Of a stretch of DNA of 64,000 nt, positions 7,489 through 16,103 are shown in pieces. The notes under the pieces were generated by a model. It ran no database searches. It was not told the origin of the DNA and saw only the letters and a list, made by a program, of their open reading frames with translations. This stretch comes from JARLGU01 sp036504535 (lineage in GTDB: Bacteria > Armatimonadota > Armatimonadia > Armatimonadales > Capsulimonadaceae). The stretch lies in NCBI GenBank assembly GCA_036504535.1, contig DASXUY010000042.1:339154-403153 (forward strand), read 5' to 3'. The position numbers were made by a program, and so were the translations under genes. Position 1 is the first letter of the stretch, and every line of letters starts with the position of its first letter.

Positions 7489-9474
7489 TCACATACGCCC
7501 GAACTTGCGGTCGAGGTCATCGTTGGGCAACTCGATGATGATGGGCCTGCCGTGGGGGCACGTGTACGGGTTCTCGCACGCGAGGAGGTCATCGATCAGC
7601 GCGTGCATCTCCTCGAAGGTCATCGGGTCGCCAGCTTTGACGGCCATTTTGCACGATGCCGTGATCAGTACTTCCTCGGCGGGGACCAGGAGCTTGCGGG
7701 ACGCGGTCTTCTCGACGAGTTCGTCCACGATGGCGCGTACGACAGCCTCGGGTCGGGTTCGCTGGGCCACGGCGGCGGGAAGGGCGCGGACGAGGAATGT
7801 CTCGCCGCCGAACGGTTCGAGTTCAAAACCGGCGACTTTGAGCTCTTCGAGGCGAGCCTGTACCACCAACGCTTCCCGTTTGCCGAGTTCGAGGGTGATC
7901 GGGATGATCAGGTGCTGGATTGCGAGCGCCTGGGCTGCGTGGCCGTTCAGCAGGCGCTCATAAAGCACGCGCTCATGTGCGATATGCTGGTCTATGAGGC
8001 AAAGGGCCTTGTCCGACTGCGCCAGGATGTACATGTTGCGGGTCTGCGCCAGCACCCGCAGCGACGTGAGTTGGGTGCGGTGGGGCGATGCAGGCGGCGC
8101 TCCGTGGTGGTCGGTGAACACCTCCGGGGCGGTGTCGGGTTGTGGTGTGGTTCCAACGGGAGGCGCGTCATTCGTGGACGGGCTCCCGCCGAATCCGGCG
8201 CGTTCCATGACGGCGTCGCGGAACGCTTCCGGTGATGCGGCTGCCTGGAACGGCTCCCGCGCAGGCGGTGCTGCGTGGTCGCCGGAGTAGGGCGCGCCCC
8301 ATTCGCGCGGACGGGACGGCAGCGATGCGGCCGATGCGGGGCGGTAGTTGACAGTCGCGGGCGGCATGCTGGGCACATCGAGGAAGCCCTGCTGGGTTGA
8401 TGGCGCATCCGGCAGCGGCGTGGATGTGACCTTCGCCATGATATTCGGCACCAGCCCGCCGCGTTCGACCAGGGCGTCGGCGACAGCGTGGTAGACGGCG
8501 GAGAAGATCTCACGATCACGCGTAAAGCGGATCTCGGTCTTGGTCGGAGACACGTTGACGTCGATCAGCGCGGGGTCGATCTCGATCATCAGGACGATGA
8601 CAGCGTGCCGGGTGCCGTGGATTGTCTGGACCGACGCGTACCCCTCGTCGATCGCCCGCATGATGGCGCGGTCGCGAATGAAGCGGCGGTTGACGAATGT
8701 GTGCTGCCCGGCTCGGGTAGGGCGCATCGCTTGCGGTGTACCGACAAAGCCTGTGACCTTCACGTCGCCTCGGTCTAGCTCCATGGCAACCAGATGGCGC
8801 GCCTGATCGCGTCCGTACACCTCGACGCAAGCATCGAGCAGCGTTCCTGTTCCACGGCTGGAGAAGATCTCGTGGCCCTGGTTGATGAGCCGGAAGCCAA
8901 CATGAGGTTGAGCGAGTGCGAAGCGCTGGACCATCTCTGTGATATGGCTGGTCTCGGTGGAGTTGGTCTTCATGAACTTCAGCCGAGCTGGCACATTGAA
9001 GAACAGATTCTCGACCGTAATGCTAGTGCCCGAACGAACCCCGACTTCGGCGACTTCGTCCACCTGTCCGCCGATAACCCGGACACTGATCCCGGGCTCG
9101 TCGTCAGCAGCGTCCTGAGGGCGCGAAACGATGGTGACCTGCGACACCGACGCGATACTGGGCAGCGCCTCGCCCCGAAAGCCCATGGTGCGAATAGCAA
9201 AGAGATCGTCAGCTGTACGTATCTTGGACGTTGCGTGCCGCTGGAGGGCGATCAACGCATCCGCCTGCGACATCCCCGCGCCATCGTCGGTGACCCGAAT
9301 CAGCGCCTTGCCCGCCTCTTCAAGCTCGACGGTAACCATGCTCGCGCCCGCGTCGATAGCGTTCTCAACCAGCTCTTTGACAACAGATGCAGGTCGCTCG
9401 ACAACCTCCCCAGCCGCAATCTGGTTAGCCGTGTTTTCGTCGAGGATCTGTATCTTTGAAGTAGGTTCGCTCAC
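7489..9474 (-). CDS. mutL: DNA mismatch repair protein MutL, endonuclease-proficient type
   Basis: A protein of about 661 residues. The N-terminal GHKL ATPase shows NQIAAGEVVERPASVVKEL, DDGAGM and TMGFRGEALPSI, and then the S5 domain follows. After a proline-rich linker the dimerisation/endonuclease domain carries DQHIAHERVLYE, matching the metal-binding DQHA-x2-E-x4-E motif with Ile for Ala. It also has a SCKMAVKAGD block and the C-terminal CPHGRPI motif. All are hallmarks of nicking MutL, used where MutH/Dam is absent. The open frame runs up to 9585, but residues before 9474 look non-coding; the GTG at 9474 gives the usual short lead-in SEPTSKIQILD. No strong Shine-Dalgarno supports either start. 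No mutS is nearby. Confidence 0.95.
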   Translation of the reverse strand: MSEPTSKIQILDENTANQIAAGEVVERPASVVKELVENAIDAGASMVTVELEEAGKALIRVTDDGAGMSQADALIALQRHATSKIRTADDLFAIRTMGFRGEALPSIASVSQVTIVSRPQDAADDEPGISVRVIGGQVDEVAEVGVRSGTSITVENLFFNVPARLKFMKTNSTETSHITEMVQRFALAQPHVGFRLINQGHEIFSSRGTGTLLDACVEVYGRDQARHLVAMELDRGDVKVTGFVGTPQAMRPTRAGQHTFVNRRFIRDRAIMRAIDEGYASVQTIHGTRHAVIVLMIEIDPALIDVNVSPTKTEIRFTRDREIFSAVYHAVADALVERGGLVPNIMAKVTSTPLPDAPSTQQGFLDVPSMPPATVNYRPASAASLPSRPREWGAPYSGDHAAPPAREPFQAAASPEAFRDAVMERAGFGGSPSTNDAPPVGTTPQPDTAPEVFTDHHGAPPASPHRTQLTSLRVLAQTRNMYILAQSDKALCLIDQHIAHERVLYERLLNGHAAQALAIQHLIIPITLELGKREALVVQARLEELKVAGFELEPFGGETFLVRALPAAVAQRTRPEAVVRAIVDELVEKTASRKLLVPAEEVLITASCKMAVKAGDPMTFEEMHALIDDLLACENPYTCPHGRPIIIELPNDDLDRKFGRM

Positions 9475-9825
9475 GGAATCAGTATACGCCCTTGGTGGCG
9501 GAATTTGGGATGTAGCTGCAAGACGTCCGGCCCCGCGCGGTGAATGGCTTGCGGAAGAGAGCACCGTGGAATGAATTCCCGGCATGCGAAGAGTAGTTCG
9601 TCCGCAGGGCCGGACTAGCCTGGGTGAGGGGCGGAGGCTGGCTGCGACTGACAGGAAGTCGGCAGTCCGGCTTTGCGGACGGAATGACGGGTAGCCGGAA
9701 ATTCATTTCACGGCGCTAGGCTGGTGGCGGGTGAGGCGTGGGCGTATGCAGGTATTGGTCACCATCCAATGCTAAATAGAAGTGTAAAGGATGTCATGCT
9801 CACACAGCCATTCCTCCCCCGCCCC

Positions 9826-11046
9826 TCATTTCCCCAGTATCGCCGCTAGCAGTTGCGTGGCGAAGACGGCGTGGCCTCGCATGTTGGGGTGGATGTCGCC
9901 GTAGAAGCCGCCGGTGCGTAGGGAGAGCGCGGGCTCGTTGCCGAGGTCGATCAGGATGGTGTCGTTGTCCTGCGCGTTTGCCGCCTTGTATTTGGCAAAC
10001 GCGGCTTTGACCGGTTCGGCGGAGAACTGCTCGAACGGGACGATCAGGTAGATCTTGGCGCTCGGAGCGGCCTTTCGCAGCGCACTGAGCGCTTGGGTGA
10101 TGCTGGCTCGCAGGTCGCTGGGGTTGGCGTCGAAGAATGCGTCATTGGTTCCGTAGTTGATCAGGATCATCGCGGGCTCTTGATCGGTTCCTCCCCAACC
10201 GCTGATGTGTCCTTTGCTGTCGAGTACGGAATGGTTGTTGCCGTCGATCTTGTCCCACCTGCTTTGCGCCGGATCGTACTTCCCGCCTTCACCGTTCGAC
10301 GACCCCGAGACGAAATAGTACGGGAGCACGTCCTTGGGCCGGTCGCCATACTGCAGCCATCCGCTCCAACCGCACGCGCTGACACAGTATTCGTAGCCGC
10401 GCGTCCGCATGGCCTGGCCGATGAAATACGAGTAATCGTCGAGGTTGCCGCTCGTGCCAATCCCCTCGGTAATACTGTCGCCGACTTCGAGTATCCACTT
10501 TGATGAACGTGCAGCGGGAAGCAGCGTCGCGGCAGAATCGACCTGGAGACCGGTGACGCGAAGCACGTTGTGTCCACTTTCGCCAGGTTTGCCCCACCGC
10601 TCCGATTGAGCGGAGTTCTGCAGGTAAACGGTGAGGACATGGGTGTCGCCGTGCGCTGGAACGGTGATGTCGATGGAGTCCGCGCTGGGCACGTCGGCCA
10701 CCCATTTCGAATCGATGCAGTATGTGATTGTCGGTCGCGTTTTCACCGTGTCGCCATACTGCGACGTGTCCAGCAGCAGCTTCGCGGTTTGCGGTTTGAG
10801 CGCCGATTGCCACGTCACGCGAAAGTACGCGCCGGATGTCCATGTCTGGCGGAACGTGTCTCCGATGCGTCCATTATCGCCGGTCCAGTTACCTGGCGAG
10901 AAGGCGAACGACGGCGACGATACAGCGATGGTCTTGGTGGCGGCTGGAGCGACCGCGTCCGCCGCGCGGGATGGCGGGGCCGTCAGGAAGCTGGCAAGCA
11001 GTGCGAAGGCGAGGACAGACATTGTGCGGTGGATTTGGCGTGTCAT
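9826..11046 (-). CDS. Secreted SGNH/GDSL esterase (CE2-like, jelly-roll plus SGNH)
   Basis: A 406-residue secreted enzyme. Signal peptide is residues 1-29 (MTRQIHRTMSVLAFALLASF..RAADA). A beta-rich N-terminal domain covers about 40-180. The SGNH domain follows, with nucleophile block VGDSITEG (Ser191), GTND (299-302) and GDIHPN with His386. This domain order is that of CE2-type acetyl-esterases removing acetyl groups from xylan or mannan; substrate is an inference. The ATG at 11046 is chosen because it gives the signal peptide; the longer frame to 11163 lacks features. It is divergent from the GntR regulator over 372 bp that contain palindromic operators. Confidence 0.8.
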   Translation of the reverse strand: MTRQIHRTMSVLAFALLASFLTAPPSRAADAVAPAATKTIAVSSPSFAFSPGNWTGDNGRIGDTFRQTWTSGAYFRVTWQSALKPQTAKLLLDTSQYGDTVKTRPTITYCIDSKWVADVPSADSIDITVPAHGDTHVLTVYLQNSAQSERWGKPGESGHNVLRVTGLQVDSAATLLPAARSSKWILEVGDSITEGIGTSGNLDDYSYFIGQAMRTRGYEYCVSACGWSGWLQYGDRPKDVLPYYFVSGSSNGEGGKYDPAQSRWDKIDGNNHSVLDSKGHISGWGGTDQEPAMILINYGTNDAFFDANPSDLRASITQALSALRKAAPSAKIYLIVPFEQFSAEPVKAAFAKYKAANAQDNDTILIDLGNEPALSLRTGGFYGDIHPNMRGHAVFATQLLAAILGK

Positions 11047-11375
11047 TGGTTTAGGGTGTACCGTTCGTCGATAGTTTGGGATGGCATCCGGTCGGGAGTT
11101 ACCTGACCGGACATTCCGTCGTTTCATTGACTTTCGTGTGGATGCCACACGGTAGGTCGTCAAGTAGGTAGGATGTAGTCACAACTGACGCACCTGTTTT
11201 ACGTGCGTAATATTGTTTAACACGTGTACAATACTACGAAATCGGCGGGACGTCAAGTGGTCAGGTGCTTGTCCACCCAGGGACAGCGAAGAGGACGCGT
11301 CGCGGCGATGCCAAAAGTCGCTGGTCGATGGGCGTGTTAACCGAACAGTTATATCGCTGAAATATACGCGCGTTG
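11047..11375. promoter_or_regulatory. Intergenic region upstream of the esterase with imperfect palindrome and half-sites
   Basis: TTGTTTAACACGTGTACAA at 11213-11231 is an imperfect inverted repeat around ACACGTGT, resembling operators of the AraR branch of GntR regulators. A half-site GTCAAGTGG at 11252-11260 repeats the arm of the palindrome found in front of the regulator. These are likely sites for the adjacent GntR protein controlling the esterase on the minus strand. Confidence 0.4.
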
Positions 11376-11426
11376 CCCACTTGACACGTCAAGTGGGTTG
11401 TGATATGATGAGCTTGACATGTCAAG
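11376..11426 (+). promoter_or_regulatory. Consensus promoter interleaved with two operator palindromes over the regulator start
   Basis: -35 TTGACA (11381-11386), 17-base spacer, -10 TATGAT (11404-11409). The -35 lies inside a palindrome with perfect 10-base arms, CCCACTTGAC and GTCAAGTGGG, spaced by 2 (11376-11397). A second perfect 14-base palindrome CTTGACATGTCAAG (11413-11426) covers the expected transcription start and the ATG at 11419. The arrangement predicts tight repression, probably by the encoded GntR protein, and an mRNA with almost no 5' leader. Confidence 0.75.
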
Positions 11427-12555
11427 TGTAACGGTGCCTCTCTATAAACGCATAGTGGAAGATATCGTCGAGCGCATCGACCGCGAGGAGTTCGCTTACG
11501 GTTCGCAGCTTCCTTCGCGCGCCGAAATGGCGACACGTTACGGCGTGAGCCACATTACCGTGCAGGCTGCCCTCAAAGACCTGGCCCATTTGGGTTATGT
11601 CGAAGGTCGCCGCGGCGCTGGCGTATACGTTATTCACGGCGCGCATCCACAGCCGCGCCCACAGATTGCGAGCTCGACAATCGTCATTATCGGTGTCCGC
11701 CAGCCTTATAATCGCGCCCCGCACAAAGATGGCTGGGCGAAAAATGTGGCGGCAGGCGCGTTCGAAGCGACGTTGCAGTACGGTTTCAATCAGACGATTC
11801 TGCATCCCGACCGCCTTTGCCAGGAGTCGATGGAGTCGCTCATACTAAACCGCCCCGTCGGCGTGGTTATCCCGGAAGGGCTGCCGGGACCTGCTGTGCA
11901 CTATTGGGCGAGTTATCTCAGGAACGCCGGTGTTCCGTGCGTCGTATACGGCGACTCGCCGGACCTGGCTACCTTTGACCGCGTCACGTCAGATTGGCGG
12001 CATGGCGGTAGGTCGCTCGCGGAATGGCTGATTGCTCAGGGGCGACGTAACATAATCCAGGCACGCCCCGCAACAGTCGAAGGCTACTGGTTTGGTCCGC
12101 TTCGCGAAGGTTATGTTTCGGCTATGCTGGAAGCTGGGCTGCAGCCCAACGAGGTTGTCAGATTCGAAGAAGCCGAGGCGTGGGACCCTACACAGGACGG
12201 ATTTGAGCGTCGCGTCCGGCGTGCATCAAGCTGCCTGCCCGAGTACTTAAGCTGCTCTGTCCCCGTAGACGCCATCATGACCGCGTCAGACGGCCACGTT
12301 CCCGTGTTTGCCAGCGCCTGTCGGCTATTTGGCAAGGTCCCGGGAGACGATGTTCTGGTTACGGGGTATGACGACTACTGGGCTAATCTGCCCGAATTGG
12401 AATATGAACCAGCGCCCCCAGCGGCATCTGTTGACAAACATAACTTTGAAATCGGCGAGCGAATGGTAAAGCTCCTTCTCGACCGCACCGAAGGTAAGCT
12501 TGCCGCAAGTGCTGAGCGAATCGTAGTATTGCCTACGGTAACGACATACAAGTGA
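11419..12555 (+). CDS. GntR-type winged-helix regulator with LacI-like sugar-sensing domain
   Basis: A 378-residue regulator. Residues about 5-75 are a GntR HTH (VPLYKRIVEDIVERI, LPSRAEMATRYGVSHITVQAAL, LGYVEGRRGAGVYV). Residues about 90-370 form a periplasmic-binding-protein-like sensor as in AraR (VDAIMTASDGHVPVF, ACRLFGKVPGDDVLVTGYDD). It most likely senses a sugar released by the nearby esterase and glycosidases. The ATG at 11419 lies within a palindrome and has no Shine-Dalgarno; a GTG at 11434 is an alternative start but also lacks one. It precedes the pseudopilin and glycosidase genes on the same strand. Confidence 0.85.
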   Translation: MSSVTVPLYKRIVEDIVERIDREEFAYGSQLPSRAEMATRYGVSHITVQAALKDLAHLGYVEGRRGAGVYVIHGAHPQPRPQIASSTIVIIGVRQPYNRAPHKDGWAKNVAAGAFEATLQYGFNQTILHPDRLCQESMESLILNRPVGVVIPEGLPGPAVHYWASYLRNAGVPCVVYGDSPDLATFDRVTSDWRHGGRSLAEWLIAQGRRNIIQARPATVEGYWFGPLREGYVSAMLEAGLQPNEVVRFEEAEAWDPTQDGFERRVRRASSCLPEYLSCSVPVDAIMTASDGHVPVFASACRLFGKVPGDDVLVTGYDDYWANLPELEYEPAPPAASVDKHNFEIGERMVKLLLDRTEGKLAASAERIVVLPTVTTYK

Positions 12556-12682
12556 CGACGGGTGTTGACTACGCTGGACGCGCGAGTCGCGAGTTGAGTT
12601 TGGCTGACTTGATGCTGGCACCATGGAACATTGTAATGGTCGCCAGTGTAGGTAGACTGTTATTTGAAGTGGAGGAAATCTA

Positions 12683-13525
12683 ATGGCGAGTCCAAAAAGA
12701 GTATCTGGATTTACACTAATAGAACTTCTCGTTGTTATTGCTATCATCGCTATACTCGCTGCGGTGTTATTTCCTGTGTTTTCGTCCGCTAGGGAGAAAG
12801 CCCGCCAATCGACCTGCGCCAGCAATGAAAAGCAGATTGGACTGGCTCTGCTTCAGTACAACACGGACTACGACGAGATGTTCCCCTGTGGTACTCAACA
12901 GTCAGGGTACGGATGGGCAGGGCAGATCTACCCGTATGTCAAGGCGACGTACGTGTTCACGTGCCCTAATGATCTTCTCAAAGTGTCACGTAACAACGGT
13001 GTTCTACAAACTCAGGTTTCGTACTCGTACAACTCGAATATCGCCTGCATCGCAACGCAAGCGGCATGCGCTGGTTCCAACGTCATGGGCGGTAACCTTC
13101 CACAGCTCGTCGCACCGTCGAAAACGGTCATATTATTCGAGTACGGCGGGGGAAAAGGCGCAACTGGCACAGCTTATTCTGGCTTCCTTACCAACGTCGC
13201 CGACCCGCGAGAAGCCAATTCGTGGAATCCGTCCAACGCGTCAGATGCGGCCTATCGCATGGGAAACTGGTCAGGTGTCGTTCAGACTGGCTACATGGTC
13301 GATACGCCTGCCGCCTACTACATGCTTTACTCGGCAGATCCATGGCACCAAACCGGCAGCCACTTCCTGTTTGCCGACGGACACGTCAAGTTCCTGGCTG
13401 GTAACCAGGTCTCGTGCGGTGCTCCAAATAACATGACGACTAGCTGCCCGCCAGCCACGTTTGACGGATACCACGCTGCCCCGACATCGTGTAAGCTCTA
13501 CGCGGCTACCTTCAGCCCGTTCTGA
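12683..13525 (+). CDS. Type II secretion-like pseudopilin with DUF1559-type C-terminus
   Basis: A 280-residue protein with a class III prepilin leader: cleavage expected after Gly9 in KRVSG-FTLIELLVV with Glu at mature position 5, then a hydrophobic helix to about residue 33. The C-terminal part has the H-x-G/D-G pattern FLFADGHVKFLAG common in DUF1559/prepilin-like proteins of Planctomycetota and Armatimonadota. Probably exported and assembled or anchored at the cell surface; exact role unknown. Excellent Shine-Dalgarno GGAGG precedes the ATG. It stands between the GntR regulator and secreted polysaccharide enzymes, so a role in surface binding of polymer is possible. Confidence 0.85.
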   Translation: MASPKRVSGFTLIELLVVIAIIAILAAVLFPVFSSAREKARQSTCASNEKQIGLALLQYNTDYDEMFPCGTQQSGYGWAGQIYPYVKATYVFTCPNDLLKVSRNNGVLQTQVSYSYNSNIACIATQAACAGSNVMGGNLPQLVAPSKTVILFEYGGGKGATGTAYSGFLTNVADPREANSWNPSNASDAAYRMGNWSGVVQTGYMVDTPAAYYMLYSADPWHQTGSHFLFADGHVKFLAGNQVSCGAPNNMTTSCPPATFDGYHAAPTSCKLYAATFSPF

Positions 13526-13646
13526 TGATCTCGCGACTGATCGCGTTGCGCACGTCGACGTGCCCATCCGCTCTCGCAAGCCATTGCGCCTGTTAAGCTG
13601 AGTTCCCGTTCGCGCTCGCCGTTCGAGCCTGTACCTGAGGAGAATA

Positions 13647-16034
13647 GTGTTGCCCTTCCAATCTCGTTACGCCACATCAAGATATTTATTTGCGCTCGCC
13701 GCCTTACTGATTGCGCTACCGCTGCACGCAGCGAGTTTTTCGTTCACGCTCAAGAGAGATGGCAATACCAGTGCGGGGGTTTATGATGCGCAAGGGCATC
13801 TTGTGCGCGTCCTGTGGACGATGCAGCCTATGACCGCAGGCTCGCATGACGCCACATGGGACGGCAACGACGTCACCGGCAATCCCGCGCCTCCAGGCCA
13901 ATACCGATACATCGTCGCCGTCAACCACTCAACCTACCGATGCGTCGCGCCCATAGGGAACAGCGGCGTGCCGACGACAACCAAGGGACACGTCCCGATC
14001 AACTTCGAATCGGTGGCCGTCGGACCGGATGACGCACCATACACCACGCACGACTGGGATGAGCCCCACAACGACATCCGCAAGTGGGACCCGATCACCG
14101 GCAAATCCCTCATCACGTCGGGACACATTGTGCGTGACTCCGGCAAGGCAATCGCCGTCGATGGGGACGTCGTCTACGCGACAGCTTACACCGGCATTGG
14201 CGACAAGCCCGCCTTCCGCATCCACCGATTCCTCGCTACGCAGACAAGTGTCCGTTCCGATCCGAACGCATCGAAGAACTGGCCGATCGTCGTCTACCAG
14301 GGAGATGCTGGACGGGTCCCAGTAGGAACACCTGCCGCTGATGTATCTTTGGTGACTGTTCCGCTCTTGAGCCTTGCTGTCTCCGGGGACACGCTCCTAG
14401 CGACCGACTCTCTGGGCGGAAAGGTCAAGCGGTACGACAAAACGTCGGGCGCGGAGCTCGCGAGCTTCGACGTCAAGCTCCCCGTAGCGATTGCGGCTTC
14501 ACCTGACGGCAACATCTGGGTTGGCCATGAGCATAGCAAGGTCAGCGTGTTTTCCTCTGATGGTAAGCTTCTCGGCACCCCAATCAGCGACCTCAAACAG
14601 GTCATCTCACTGTCGATCGGCAAAAACGGCAACCTTTACGTTGCTGACGAAGGGGCGGGTCAGGTAAAGATCTATTCCATCCATGGCGCCCAGGTGACGA
14701 GCACTGGTACTCTTGGCAACCCGGCACAAGCTGGCGATATCGATCCGTCCCGGTTTCGGCGAGTTCACGGTGCCGCCGTGGACTCGCACGGCAACGTTTA
14801 CACCATCCAAAACGAGTACCACTTCGGCGACGGCGGACATCTGGCGAAGTTCGGGCCGGACGGAAAGCTGATCTGGGAACAGACGGGCCTTGAGTTTTCG
14901 TCGACGGCGTGTTATTCCGACGCCAATCCGGATATCGCGTACTCAGCTTTGTGGCATGCCTACAGGCTCGACCGTGCGAGCGGAACAGCAACTCCCGTGG
15001 GCAATATCTTCGCGGGAACGGGACTAGACAGCGACCTTAGCGTCGCTGGAAACCGAGGCGATTACATCGGACGAGCGCCAGCTGGCGTCCCGCGAGTTTT
15101 TCGCATCAACGGAAAAGACTACCTGTACCGTCCGGCAGGCGATTGCATGCAGATATTCCGTATGGATAAAGGAGCGTCAGGTGGTCCCGTTGCGCGCCTT
15201 GTCTCGATGATCGGGCAAAACCAGCCGACAGCGACGGGGCAGTTTCCGGCCGAATTTTGGAAGCGGGAGACTTTTCAGCTCTGGTCGTGGCAAGATGCGC
15301 GGGGCACGTCAAAACCGGAGATCGCCGACATCAGCTACTTCACGAAGCCAGGACAGGGCAGCTTGTGGCAGCATGGCCCGTTCAGCGTCGACTCGCAGAA
15401 GAACATCTACTTTGCCAGCTACGACTTGGGTGGTAAGCAAAGGGAAGAAATATGGATGTTGCCATTTCTTGGGCTCGACAATCGTTCGAATCCGATTTAC
15501 GATTGGAAATCAGCCAAGCTCTGCATTGCCAAAGACACGACGGCGACGAACTACGCGCCTAAAATGGCCGCAAATGGAGATGACGGACTGCTCTACACCT
15601 ACGGCACGTCGACCTTACGGCCGCAGATGCCGCAAAACGGCGCTGTCTGGATGGGAGGAAACACCCTGGCGGCATTCGATAAGCAAGGTGAGCGACGATG
15701 GATTGTCGACCTGAGCAAAACCAGCGTCGGTCTGTGCCCTCTTCCTGGCCCACGAGGCGGGTGCGTCATTGGCGGCGGTCCAGCGGCGGGAACCATCTAC
15801 CACTACACGCGTGACGGTCTTCTGGTCGGGAAAGTTGGCCCGTCACCCGAGATGGGACGCTCCCCCGACAATCCCAGCGGCTTTCTCGATATGTTCGCTG
15901 CAGTCAGTGCGAACCGCGATCCTCGGGACGGGCAAGTCGATGTTTTCGTCGAAGATAACTTCAACCTGCGCATCCTCTGGTACCGGATAGATGACCGCGA
16001 CATCGAAACTCTCACCGGGGCCATCGGTTCCTGA
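13647..16034 (+). CDS. Secreted FlgD-Ig / NHL-like beta-propeller protein
   Basis: A 795-residue protein with signal peptide (about residues 1-28, ..FALAALLIALPLHAAS). A FlgD-like Ig domain follows (SAGVYDAQGHLVRVLW.., DATWDGNDVTGNPAPPGQYRY, residues about 30-95). The rest shows repeated blades of the type VDGDVVYATAYTG, SPDGNIWVGHEHSKVSVF, IGKNGNLYVADEGAGQVKIY and VDSHGNVYTIQNEYHF, a beta-propeller of NHL/SMP-30 type. No catalytic residues are evident. Start GTG at 13647 has GAGGAG 5-10 bases upstream. Lies between pseudopilin and the large secreted glycosidase; probably a carbohydrate-binding or processing surface protein. Confidence 0.7.
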   Translation: MLPFQSRYATSRYLFALAALLIALPLHAASFSFTLKRDGNTSAGVYDAQGHLVRVLWTMQPMTAGSHDATWDGNDVTGNPAPPGQYRYIVAVNHSTYRCVAPIGNSGVPTTTKGHVPINFESVAVGPDDAPYTTHDWDEPHNDIRKWDPITGKSLITSGHIVRDSGKAIAVDGDVVYATAYTGIGDKPAFRIHRFLATQTSVRSDPNASKNWPIVVYQGDAGRVPVGTPAADVSLVTVPLLSLAVSGDTLLATDSLGGKVKRYDKTSGAELASFDVKLPVAIAASPDGNIWVGHEHSKVSVFSSDGKLLGTPISDLKQVISLSIGKNGNLYVADEGAGQVKIYSIHGAQVTSTGTLGNPAQAGDIDPSRFRRVHGAAVDSHGNVYTIQNEYHFGDGGHLAKFGPDGKLIWEQTGLEFSSTACYSDANPDIAYSALWHAYRLDRASGTATPVGNIFAGTGLDSDLSVAGNRGDYIGRAPAGVPRVFRINGKDYLYRPAGDCMQIFRMDKGASGGPVARLVSMIGQNQPTATGQFPAEFWKRETFQLWSWQDARGTSKPEIADISYFTKPGQGSLWQHGPFSVDSQKNIYFASYDLGGKQREEIWMLPFLGLDNRSNPIYDWKSAKLCIAKDTTATNYAPKMAANGDDGLLYTYGTSTLRPQMPQNGAVWMGGNTLAAFDKQGERRWIVDLSKTSVGLCPLPGPRGGCVIGGGPAAGTIYHYTRDGLLVGKVGPSPEMGRSPDNPSGFLDMFAAVSANRDPRDGQVDVFVEDNFNLRILWYRIDDRDIETLTGAIGS

Positions 16035-16103
16035 CCAGGCCGACTCTGGTCTGGTGTTGAACTCCGTCCGATTCACCTATTGTTTACAGTAAGGGTTTTA
16101 TCA

